Source: an uncultured Micrococcales bacterium (lineage in GTDB: Bacteria; Actinomycetota; Actinomycetes; Actinomycetales; Microbacteriaceae). Taken from it: a stretch of DNA of 5,293 nucleotides. Every line of letters begins with the position of its first letter. Positions within the stretch are counted from its first letter, which is position 1. The position numbers and the translations under genes are program-made. The notes beneath the pieces were generated by a model, which was not told where the DNA came from, made no database searches, and saw only the letters and a program-made list of their open reading frames with translations. Below, piece by piece: positions 1-5,293 of the stretch. The stretch is from positions 1-5,293 of the forward strand of contig CAIJJH010000100.1 in the NCBI GenBank assembly GCA_903820955.1. Direction: 5' to 3'.

Positions 1-1
1 A

Positions 2-496
2 GAAGACGGCGATATCGTAAACATCGACATCACCGCTTACCTAGATGGCTTTCACGGCGACTTGAATAGGACATTCTGCGTTGGCGAGGTGTCATCCGAA
101 ATTGCCGACCTCGTCACACGCACCGAAGAAGCTCTCTTTCGAGGTTTGGCAGTGGTCGCCCCAGGCCGTCAGATAAATGTAATTGGAAGAGCCATCGAAT
201 CGTACGCCAAGCGTTTCGGTTACGGCGTCGTCCGCGATTTTACCGGGCATGGCATTGGGCGCAGCTTTCACAGCGGTCTCGTTGTGCCACATTATGACGC
301 CGCGCCAAATTACGCGATCGAGATGGTTGAAGGCATGGTCTTCACAATTGAGCCCATGCTTACGCTCGGCGGCATCAGCTGGGACATGTGGGCAGATAAC
401 TGGACTGTCACCACGAAAGACAAGTCGATAACTGCGCAATTCGAACATACTCTGGTCGTCACTGAGAGTGGCTACGAGCTACTTACCCTACCCTAG
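2..496 (+). CDS. map: Methionine aminopeptidase type I, C-terminal part (5' end outside window)
   Basis: This enzyme removes the initiator methionine from new proteins in the cytoplasm, using two divalent metal ions. The frame is open from base 2, so 164 C-terminal residues are visible; the ATG-like TTG at 62 is internal. All five metal ligands of the family can be placed: Asp9 (NIDIT), Asp20 (FHGD), His83 (GHGIG), Glu117 (FTIEPM) and Glu148 (QFEHT), numbered from base 2. His90, in GRSFH, matches the second active-site histidine. The spacing between ligands is almost the same as in the E. coli enzyme (D97, D108, H171, E204, E235), which implies that about 88 residues are missing upstream. The end ([11 protein letters not shown]) is the usual family end, so the 3' end is intact. 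ppgK follows after 14 bases on the same strand, which suggests co-transcription. The product identification is close to certain. Confidence 0.97.
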   Translation, partial: EDGDIVNIDITAYLDGFHGDLNRTFCVGEVSSEIADLVTRTEEALFRGLAVVAPGRQINVIGRAIESYAKRFGYGVVRDFTGHGIGRSFHSGLVVPHYDAAPNYAIEMVEGMVFTIEPMLTLGGISWDMWADNWTVTTKDKSITAQFEHTLVVTESGYELLTLP

Positions 497-510
497 GTCA
501 GAATAGATCC

Positions 511-1260
511 ATGGGTAAGAAGGCAATTGGCATCGACATCGGTGGCACCGGAATCAAGGGCGCACTCGTCGACGTCAAGAGCGGAAAGTTACTGACCGAT
601 CGAATTCGCGTCGGTACTCCAGACGGCGGACGTCCAGACGACATGGTCGCTGTGGTGCGTGCAATAATTCAGGAACTTCGTGTCGACAAATCAACGCCCG
701 TAGGTATCTGCTTCCCCGCCGTCGTTCAGCACGGTGTCACCAAGTCGGCAGCGAATATCAGCTCAGAGTGGATCAACTACGACGCGGACGCCCACTTCAC
801 AAAATCGCTAAAGCGAAAAGTGCACATGCTAAATGATGCCGATGCCGCGGGCTTTGCAGAAGCGAAATTCGGTGCCGCCAGGAATCAAAAGGGTCTAACC
901 ATTTTGACAACTCTCGGTACCGGTATCGGCGCGGCATTGCTTTACAACGGCACTCTCATTCCTAATAGTGAGTTGGGCCACCTTACGCTAAATGGGCAAG
1001 ACGCCGAAAAACTGGCAGCATTTTCGGCCAAAGAGCGTGAAGGCCTGAGTTGGGAAGACTGGGCGGTCAGACTTCAGGCCTATTACTCACTCTTGGAGGA
1101 TCTCTTCGTCCCCGATTTGTTCATCGTGGGCGGCGGTGTTTCAAAGGAGCACGAACTGTTTCTTCCGCTTCTAAAGCTGAAGACACCGATTGTGCCGGCC
1201 GAACTCAAGAATGCTGCAGGCATAATCGGCGCGGCAACTCTCGCCGTTAAAGACGCGTAA
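511..1260 (+). CDS. ppgK: Polyphosphate glucokinase (ROK family)
   Basis: It phosphorylates glucose to glucose-6-phosphate with inorganic polyphosphate, and in many family members also ATP, as donor. It is cytoplasmic and feeds glycolysis. The 249-residue length fits the family. Seen in order: the N-terminal phosphate-binding loop GIDIGGTGIKGA (residues 7-18), ICFPAVVQHGV (66-76), the catalytic NDAD (108-111, Asp109 the expected base), the second phosphate-binding stretch TTLGTGIGAAL (133-143), NSELGHL (152-158) and the C-terminal glycine-rich FIVGGGVS (204-211). The cysteine zinc motif of sugar-responsive ROK repressors and ATP-glucokinases is absent, as is usual for PPGK. The ATG start is chosen because the phosphate loop begins seven residues later, as in homologues. 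The ribosome site is weak: only AGG at 495-497, 13 bases upstream and touching the map stop, so translation may depend on coupling to map. Donor preference cannot be read from the sequence. Confidence 0.95.
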   Translation: MGKKAIGIDIGGTGIKGALVDVKSGKLLTDRIRVGTPDGGRPDDMVAVVRAIIQELRVDKSTPVGICFPAVVQHGVTKSAANISSEWINYDADAHFTKSLKRKVHMLNDADAAGFAEAKFGAARNQKGLTILTTLGTGIGAALLYNGTLIPNSELGHLTLNGQDAEKLAAFSAKEREGLSWEDWAVRLQAYYSLLEDLFVPDLFIVGGGVSKEHELFLPLLKLKTPIVPAELKNAAGIIGAATLAVKDA

Positions 1261-1266
1261 AAATTA

Positions 1267-1610
1267 GGACGGGTCGACCGATACGCCGGGTTTTGTACCC
1301 TTTCGGGTGACGACCATCTATCTCGGAGTACCGTTGCCGGCACCCTCTAGCGATCTACCCGAAGGCTCGAGCGAGCAGCTCTCAAGCACCTTCTGTCTGA
1401 TCTTGCTTCAGGCGAGGTTTACATAGCCACCTCGATCACTCGAGGTGCTGGTGGTCTCTTACACCACCGTTTCACCCTTACCGCTTGCGCGGCGGTTTAC
1501 TTTCTGTTGCACTTTCTCGCGGGTTTCCCCGGGTGGGTGTTACCCACCACCTTGCTCTGTGAAGCCCGGACGTTCCTCGGCAATGCCGCGGCCGTCTGGT
1601 CGACCCATCC
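1267..1610 (-). ncRNA. rnpB: RNase P RNA, bacterial class A
   Basis: This is the catalytic RNA of ribonuclease P, which trims the 5' leader from precursor tRNAs. On the minus strand the conserved blocks appear in order: GAGGAACGUCCGGGC (CR-I, 5' half of P4), GUGCAACAGAAA followed by ACCGCC, AGGGUGAAACGGUG and UAAGAG (CR-II/III), AGAUAGAUGGUCGUC (CR-IV region) and ACAAAACCCGGCGUA (CR-V, 3' half of P4). The ends were set by P1: 13 bases at 1598-1610 pair with 1267-1279, with a single G-U pair. Other visible hairpins are a perfect 8-bp stem with a GNRA-type GUGA loop (1428-1447, probably P12), a UUCG-loop stem and a CCC-GAAA-GGG stem. The length of about 344 nt fits class A RNAs. CR-V carries A where G is usual (see findings). 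A run of five T follows the 3' end on this strand (1263-1259). Exact mature ends may differ by a few bases. Confidence 0.96.
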
Positions 1611-1618
1611 TAGGTTTA

Positions 1619-1648
1619 AAGATACCCTCAGCCGAGGTGCTGTGTGAA
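1619..1648 (-). promoter_or_regulatory. Candidate sigma-70-type promoter of rnpB
   Basis: Reading the minus strand, a -35-like TTCACA (1648-1643, 5 of 6 to consensus) and a -10-like TATCTT (1624-1619, 4 of 6) are separated by 18 bases. The predicted start, 7-8 bases after the -10, falls at about 1611-1612, exactly where helix P1 of the RNase P RNA begins. The -35 lies inside the last codons of the RNase H-phosphatase gene and the -10 just after its stop. The motif match is moderate, but the agreement with the RNA 5' end supports it. Confidence 0.6.
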
Positions 1649-2779
1649 GTTCACAAACTGAACTTCGGCTTCTTGCTGGCCCCAGAGGCGAATAATCGAT
1701 ATCGACGCCGGTGAAATTTGGGTTCGCCAGTAGGCGGGAGCCCCCGCTTCGAGTGCCTGCGCTATAAAACCACGTACCGGCATCACGTGGGCAACCACGA
1801 CGACGCTGGCACCAGAATGCTTTTCGAGAATAACCTGCTTGGCGCGTTTTACTCGATCATCAAATACCGCTAGAGACTCGCCATTCGGAGGCGATGCCTC
1901 CCAAGAACCTTGCCAGGCGGTAAATTCTTCGAACCACTTGGCTTTTACTTCGTCATTCGTGTGGCCGTCCCAGTCACCGAAAGCTATCTCTCTAAGTTCT
2001 TCAAGAACTTCGACTGAAGCTCCGATTGCGTTGGCGATTATTGTCGCGGTCTCTCTGGTGCGTTGCATTGGCGAGCATACGACTACGACCGGAGACGAAA
2101 GGTGTGCAAATGGACCCACACGGCCAATATCAGAGATTGCCGTTGCGGCGGCTTTTGCATCGTTGATACCAGCTACAGAGAGCGAGGGGTCCTCCCCCAT
2201 GCCGCCAGAAATCTTGCGGGCTTCGGTCAGCGCTGTTCTGCCGTGACGAACCAGAATTAATGTCGTTGCTGGTTCGCCAACCACAACTGGGCTCCGCAGC
2301 GAGCTCGGTTGGTCGTGATTAAACTCTGTGGCAACCGAGGTGACCTGGTGCGCGGGAATCAACAACTCATTGCTTCCCTGATCCATCGCCTTATTGGCTA
2401 GCGCGTCCGCGCGAGAGTTCTGCTCCCTGGGGATCCACTGCCAAGTAACCGAGCGACCCGAAATAATTCGGTGCGCCTCGATAGCGAGAGCCTGCATGTC
2501 GGGGTGCTTGATCTTCCAGCCTCCAGCCATCTGCTCGATCACCAGCTTGCTGTCCATTCGCACTAGCACTTCGGCATCAGGGTCGATTCGGTAGCACTCT
2601 TCCAGGCCAGCGATGAGCGCGTTGTATTCGGCTACGTTGTTTGTCGCTAGCCCGATGAACTTGGATATCTCGGCTAGGAGCTCCCCGGTCTGACTATCGA
2701 TTACAACGGCACCCGAACCAGACGGGCCGGGGTTACCTCGCGAACCGCCGTCCGCTTCGATTAAGAGTTGCCGACTCAT
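1628..2779 (-). CDS. Bifunctional ribonuclease HI / CobC-like histidine phosphatase (Rv2228c type)
   Basis: This is a 383-residue two-domain protein. Residues 1-133 are an RNase HI domain that cuts RNA in RNA-DNA hybrids. The four acidic metal ligands are present: Asp10 (EADGGSRGNPG), Glu51 (NNVAEYNAL), Asp76 (VRMDSKL) and Asp125 (SRADALANKAM). The loop before Asp125 reads WIPREQNS and lacks the histidine of E. coli RNase HI, as in related actinobacterial and plant forms. After a low-complexity linker (about 135-170), residues 172-383 form a histidine-phosphatase domain: LVRHGRT (176-182, His179 the phosphate acceptor), SPMQRTRETA (236-245), ELREIAFGDWDG (261-272) and VAHVMPVRG (329-337, His331). 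In M. tuberculosis Rv2228c the second domain has acid phosphatase and alpha-ribazole phosphatase activity; the substrate here is unknown. The ATG overlaps the upstream stop as ATGA and no strong ribosome site is seen, so coupling is likely. rnpB starts 17 bases after its stop. Confidence 0.93.
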   Translation of the reverse strand: MSRQLLIEADGGSRGNPGPSGSGAVVIDSQTGELLAEISKFIGLATNNVAEYNALIAGLEECYRIDPDAEVLVRMDSKLVIEQMAGGWKIKHPDMQALAIEAHRIISGRSVTWQWIPREQNSRADALANKAMDQGSNELLIPAHQVTSVATEFNHDQPSSLRSPVVVGEPATTLILVRHGRTALTEARKISGGMGEDPSLSVAGINDAKAAATAISDIGRVGPFAHLSSPVVVVCSPMQRTRETATIIANAIGASVEVLEELREIAFGDWDGHTNDEVKAKWFEEFTAWQGSWEASPPNGESLAVFDDRVKRAKQVILEKHSGASVVVVAHVMPVRGFIAQALEAGAPAYWRTQISPASISIIRLWGQQEAEVQFVNFTQHLG

Positions 2780-3489
2780 CGAACTATGAAGGCTTCGCAG
2801 TTCGGACAGGTTGGCAGTTCGTCTTCGGCCGAACTCATCACGTCGGAATAAACGGCAGAGGTGAGCGACAGGTGACAGGTTCCGCAGGCGCGGTCGATTA
2901 GCCGACCGATCGGCACCCCTCGAGATGCCTTGCGATCAAACTGAGCCATAAGGTCTTCAGGCAAGCTCGAACGAGTGGCTCGGATTTCGCTCTCAACGAT
3001 CGAAACCGACGACTGCAGTTTGCCAAGCTCAACGTGAATCGTAGCCTCGACGGCCGCAATCTTTTCAATCAGTTCGTCGCGAAGTTTCTTGGCCTCGGCT
3101 ACCTCAAACCCAGCAGCGTCTCGCGCCTCGAGGAACTCCAACTCACTGGTTTCAAGCAATGACTTGCGTGATTCCAGCGCTGCTAACTCAGACTGAACTC
3201 CGCCAATGTCCTTTGGATTGCTCGAGGTAGCCAGTCTCGCGAGGTCTCGTTCGATGCGTGAATCAACCAGTTCGATATCGGTCAAGACTCGTGCGATGTC
3301 GACCTCAAATTCCTCGTAGCGCTGCTGACCGGAAAGCAAGACTTCACTAGAAGCACGCATTTCGGCCTGAAGTTCGCGCAAAGCGGCACCACTCTCGAGC
3401 TCAGCGAGCGTGCGCTTGGCACGTTGTAGCTCAGTCGATAGCTCATGGGTTTTCAAAAGAAGTTGCTGTTGGCCGGGTGTTGCTTTCAT
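2776..3489 (-). CDS. Coiled-coil C4-type zinc-ribbon protein (DUF164 / Rv2229c family)
   Basis: This is a 237-residue cytoplasmic protein with a long charged helical N-terminal part and a small zinc ribbon at the end. Residues from about 8 to 175 are rich in Glu, Lys, Arg, Leu and Ala with heptad-like spacing and few glycines or prolines apart from a break near NPKDIGG (91-97), which suggests a two-helix antiparallel coiled coil. After RGVPIGRLID (190-199) come two cysteine pairs, Cys202/Cys205 (CGTC) and Cys228/Cys231 (CPNC), expected to bind one zinc. This matches the family of Helicobacter HP0958 and mycobacterial Rv2229c; some members bind RNA or act as assembly chaperones. The role in actinobacteria is not established. 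Its ATG overlaps the Nif3 stop as TAATG and its own stop overlaps the next start as ATGA. The pairing with an RNase H gene is known from mycobacteria too. Confidence 0.9.
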   Translation of the reverse strand: MKATPGQQQLLLKTHELSTELQRAKRTLAELESGAALRELQAEMRASSEVLLSGQQRYEEFEVDIARVLTDIELVDSRIERDLARLATSSNPKDIGGVQSELAALESRKSLLETSELEFLEARDAAGFEVAEAKKLRDELIEKIAAVEATIHVELGKLQSSVSIVESEIRATRSSLPEDLMAQFDRKASRGVPIGRLIDRACGTCHLSLTSAVYSDVMSSAEDELPTCPNCEAFIVR

Positions 3490-4280
3490 TATGTTTTGCT
3501 TCCTTGATTAAAAATCCATGGATCGGTATTTACTGAACTAACGACGAACTCGATTTGACCGAGGTGCGAGCGCAGTTGGTTGGCGGCCGTTTCAAGCCAC
3601 AGGGACTCGCTTGCCCAGTGTGACACATCGACTAGCGGTATCGCGGCCTCCTGTGCAATGTGGTGCCGCAAATCACTGGTCACAAAGACGTCTGACCCCT
3701 CAGCGATTGCCGCGTCTATGAATGAATCTCCCGCACCGCCGCAAAGAGCGACTCGAGTAATTTCCAACTCGGCTGGGGCCGTGGACGAAACGCCGCGGAG
3801 CGTTGGTGGCAGCTTCGAGTTGAGCGAGGAAACCAGTGAACCGATGGTCGATCCTGCGGGTAAGAGGCCAACCCTTCCGTGCCCAATTCCAGCTTCTATG
3901 GTTACCAACGGCCGCACCTTTTGGAGACCGAGTGCTTTTGCTAGGACGTCCGATACCCCATCTTCAACAACGTCGGCGTTGGTGTGCGCGCTGAATACGG
4001 CGACACCGGCACGCACGGCCTTGGCGATTAGGTCACCCTTGCGGGTGTCTTCTGAAACCGCAGAGACGCCCTTTAGTAAAAACGGGTGGTGGGTGAAGAC
4101 GAGTTGCGCCGAGACCGAGATTGCCTCGGCAAGAACCTCTTCTGTGAAGTCGACGGAAAGCAAAACCCGCTCAAGTGCCGCCTTGGGTGAACCGATGGAA
4201 AGACCTGGGCGATCCCAGTCTTCAGCTAACCGCGCTGGCCACAGGCTTTCGGCCGTTTCGAGAAAGTTCTCAACCTTCAC
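3489..4280 (-). CDS. Nif3-like dinuclear metal-centre protein (YbgI / 'GTP cyclohydrolase 1 type 2 homolog' family)
   Basis: This is a 263-residue member of the Nif3/YqfO/YbgI family, cytoplasmic toroidal hexamers with two metal ions per subunit. Biochemical function is uncertain; the GTP cyclohydrolase label in databases is weakly supported. The metal ligands are visible: His64-His65 in FTHHPFL, Asp103 in AHTNAD, and His221 plus Glu225 in VSHWASE. The N-terminal EDWDRPGLSIG (20-30) and GGAGDSF (181-187) are also family marks. The length fits the compact form without the inserted PII-like domain found in YqfO of Bacillus. The start is GTG, supported by GGAG five bases upstream and by the usual distance to SLWP-LAEDWD in homologues. 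It lies 2 bases after the membrane-protein stop and overlaps the zinc-ribbon gene by 1 base, so it is almost certainly part of one operon. No residue needed for metal binding is missing. Confidence 0.93.
   Translation of the reverse strand: MKVENFLETAESLWPARLAEDWDRPGLSIGSPKAALERVLLSVDFTEEVLAEAISVSAQLVFTHHPFLLKGVSAVSEDTRKGDLIAKAVRAGVAVFSAHTNADVVEDGVSDVLAKALGLQKVRPLVTIEAGIGHGRVGLLPAGSTIGSLVSSLNSKLPPTLRGVSSTAPAELEITRVALCGGAGDSFIDAAIAEGSDVFVTSDLRHHIAQEAAIPLVDVSHWASESLWLETAANQLRSHLGQIEFVVSSVNTDPWIFNQGSKT
3499..3505 (-). promoter_or_regulatory. Ribosome binding site of the zinc-ribbon gene
   Basis: On the minus strand AAGGAAG ends 9 bases before the ATG at 3489. It lies within the final codons of the Nif3-like gene, so initiation at the 1-base overlap has its own site in addition to any coupling. 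It supports the chosen ATG. Confidence 0.65.
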
Positions 4281-4282
4281 CG

Positions 4283-5293
4283 CTACTCCGAAAAACCGGG
4301 AAATTCGGAAAGCGCGGCTTTGCGCAATTCCACCTCAGCCACGTCAGACTGCTGCTTTTTTACTCGCGCAAACCCGGTGGCAAGCTGCCAGACAAGACCA
4401 AACGCGAATGCCACGAGTGGCGAGAATGGCGTATCCCAACCGCTGAAACCTAGCCAGTCGGCGAGAGAATTCGGCGCTGAGACAGCCAAACCGGCCGCGG
4501 TAGCAGCAACGAAACCAATGAGCGCGAATACGCTAAATGATCCGTAGAACCCGTAACTGCGAAGCAGCGACGACTCGTGATATGCGCCTCGACGAAGTAG
4601 AGAGTCGGCTACCTGCATGCCCACTACTGCAGAAACGCCGACGAACAAGAGCTGGGAAACGGCGAGCCAACTAGACCAGGCTGGAACAAACCAAACGGCT
4701 GCCGAGCCCAAAATTACAAGTACCAGAGAGAACCAACCGGTTAGCCGATTCACGGCAAAGGATCTGACCTCTTCGAGAGTCGCAATGGATAGATTGAACA
4801 AAAGCGCAACAACACCTAGAGCGCCTACCCATAGAACACCCGTGGCGATTGCCGGGCTCTGTACCAGGGCAAAGACATTCAGCAAGCCGAATCCATCGGC
4901 GGGTAGATTCTGGTCATAAACCAAGAAGAAGTGCGCGAATACAAGTGTTGGAACGAGAACAATTGTCGCCCCCACTGCAGACCATCTGGCAAAGGTGTTG
5001 ATCTTTGAAAAGGCGTTGGCAGTAACCTTTGGCGCTCGACCGTAAGTTGCGATGCCCGCGAAAGTGACAAAGCCAGCAACAGTCAAAACCTGCATTGGTG
5101 AGATCGACCAATCGATGTTGCTAAACGACACCTGCGAGCGAGTTGCTAACGCTCCAACCACGAAGGCGATCATCAGCGGCACTGAAACAATAATGTTTAT
5201 CCACCTCCGAGAAGCCTGCGCGAAACCAGCAACAAGCGAAACGACGACGAGGGTGGCGATAGTAATCACGGTAGCTACCGAGGCGCTACCGAA
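4283..5293 (-). CDS. Polytopic membrane protein of unknown function (5' end probably outside window)
   Basis: I do not recognise the family. Counting from the GTG at 5269, 328 residues are visible with about nine hydrophobic segments: roughly 2-18, 24-43, 59-76, 97-117, 136-160, 178-198, 203-221, 241-264 and 282-300. The tail (301-328) is charged, starts ARVKKQQ and is therefore probably cytoplasmic by the positive-inside rule. Arg-Arg at 21-22 and 226-227 also mark likely inner loops. No transporter signature, nucleotide-binding motif or catalytic motif is seen. The frame stays open upstream of the GTG to the window edge (eight more codons, FGSASVAT), the GTG has no good ribosome site, and the extra residues extend the first hydrophobic segment. 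The true start is therefore likely beyond 5293. The stop is 2 bases before the Nif3-like start, and the final codons carry that gene's ribosome site, so it is co-transcribed with it. The coding status is firm; the function is not. Confidence 0.8.
   Translation of the reverse strand, partial: FGSASVATVITIATLVVVSLVAGFAQASRRWINIIVSVPLMIAFVVGALATRSQVSFSNIDWSISPMQVLTVAGFVTFAGIATYGRAPKVTANAFSKINTFARWSAVGATIVLVPTLVFAHFFLVYDQNLPADGFGLLNVFALVQSPAIATGVLWVGALGVVALLFNLSIATLEEVRSFAVNRLTGWFSLVLVILGSAAVWFVPAWSSWLAVSQLLFVGVSAVVGMQVADSLLRRGAYHESSLLRSYGFYGSFSVFALIGFVAATAAGLAVSAPNSLADWLGFSGWDTPFSPLVAFAFGLVWQLATGFARVKKQQSDVAEVELRKAALSEFPGFSE
4286..4289 (-). promoter_or_regulatory. Ribosome binding site deciding the GTG start of the Nif3-like gene
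   Basis: On the minus strand GGAG precedes the GTG at 4280 with a spacing of five bases (TAGCG). The motif is made by the last two sense codons of the upstream membrane-protein gene (TCG GAG, followed by TAG). It is the reason for preferring this GTG, as there is no nearby in-frame ATG. Confidence 0.6.

Noticed and set aside
62..496. TTG at 62 as the start of a short methionine aminopeptidase
   Set aside because: The frame is open to base 2 and the residues before the TTG include two metal ligands (Asp9 and Asp20), so the gene is cut by the window edge and does not start here.
1253..1266. Intrinsic terminator at the ppgK/rnpB junction
   Set aside because: There is a five-base A/T run but no adjacent hairpin on either strand; the only pairing partner of the nearby P1 strand is more than 300 bases away.
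1428..1447. Stem-loop that could be a free-standing terminator or operator
   Set aside because: The perfect 8-bp stem with a GUGA loop fits the P12 region of RNase P RNA and has no T-run after it.
1445..1714. An 89-codon open frame on the plus strand over the apparent gap between ppgK and the RNase H gene
   Set aside because: It runs antisense through the RNase P RNA gene and the end of the fusion gene; its cysteine- and proline-rich translation reflects conserved RNA blocks, not a protein.
1839..2246. A 135-codon open frame on the plus strand
   Set aside because: It is antisense to the phosphatase domain of the fusion gene and shows no protein-like motif.
3580..4446. A 288-codon open frame on the plus strand, opposite the Nif3-like gene
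   Set aside because: It lies wholly antisense to the Nif3-like gene and the end of the membrane protein, has a Ser/Thr/Arg/Pro-rich composition typical of a shadow frame, no recognisable motif, and the opposite strand carries intact conserved active-site residues.
1..5293. Signs of a mobile element, defence system, CRISPR array or tRNA
   Set aside because: No transposase or integrase motif, no spaced direct repeats, no terminal inverted repeats and no tRNA-like fold were seen; gene content and packing are those of a core chromosome.

Overview
The window looks like an ordinary chromosomal housekeeping segment of an actinobacterium. Three things point there: a ROK-type polyphosphate glucokinase, a ribonuclease HI fused to a CobC-like phosphatase (the Mycobacterium Rv2228c arrangement), and the order Nif3-like protein / C4 zinc-ribbon protein / RNase H-phosphatase. 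Base composition seems moderate by eye, not the very high GC of most actinobacteria. A small-genome planktonic member of the Microbacteriaceae (Rhodoluna/Aquiluna type) is therefore a plausible source, but that is inference.

Layout. The plus strand holds the 3' part of map (methionine aminopeptidase), cut by the left edge, then ppgK 14 bases later. On the minus strand, facing ppgK tail to tail with almost no gap, is the RNase P RNA gene rnpB at about 1267-1610. It fills the only long stretch without a protein gene. The remainder, also minus strand and read from the right edge, is a compact string: a polytopic membrane protein of unknown function (5' end probably outside the window), a Nif3-like metal protein (2-base gap), a coiled-coil C4 zinc-ribbon protein (TAATG, 1-base overlap), and the RNase HI-phosphatase fusion (ATGA, 4-base overlap). 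rnpB begins 17 bases after the fusion gene stops.

How the parts relate. map and ppgK look co-transcribed but serve different jobs: N-terminal methionine removal and polyphosphate-driven glucose phosphorylation. The minus-strand genes look translationally coupled. rnpB has a good candidate sigma-70-type promoter that overlaps the last codons of the fusion gene, so it can be transcribed on its own and also by readthrough. A zinc-ribbon coiled-coil protein, an RNase H and RNase P RNA side by side suggest an RNA-metabolism neighbourhood, but no direct link is shown.

I found no mobile element, CRISPR array, tRNA, or clearly new system. The points most worth checking are an apparent substitution in the most conserved core of the RNase P RNA, the very tight packing around rnpB, and the unidentified membrane protein.
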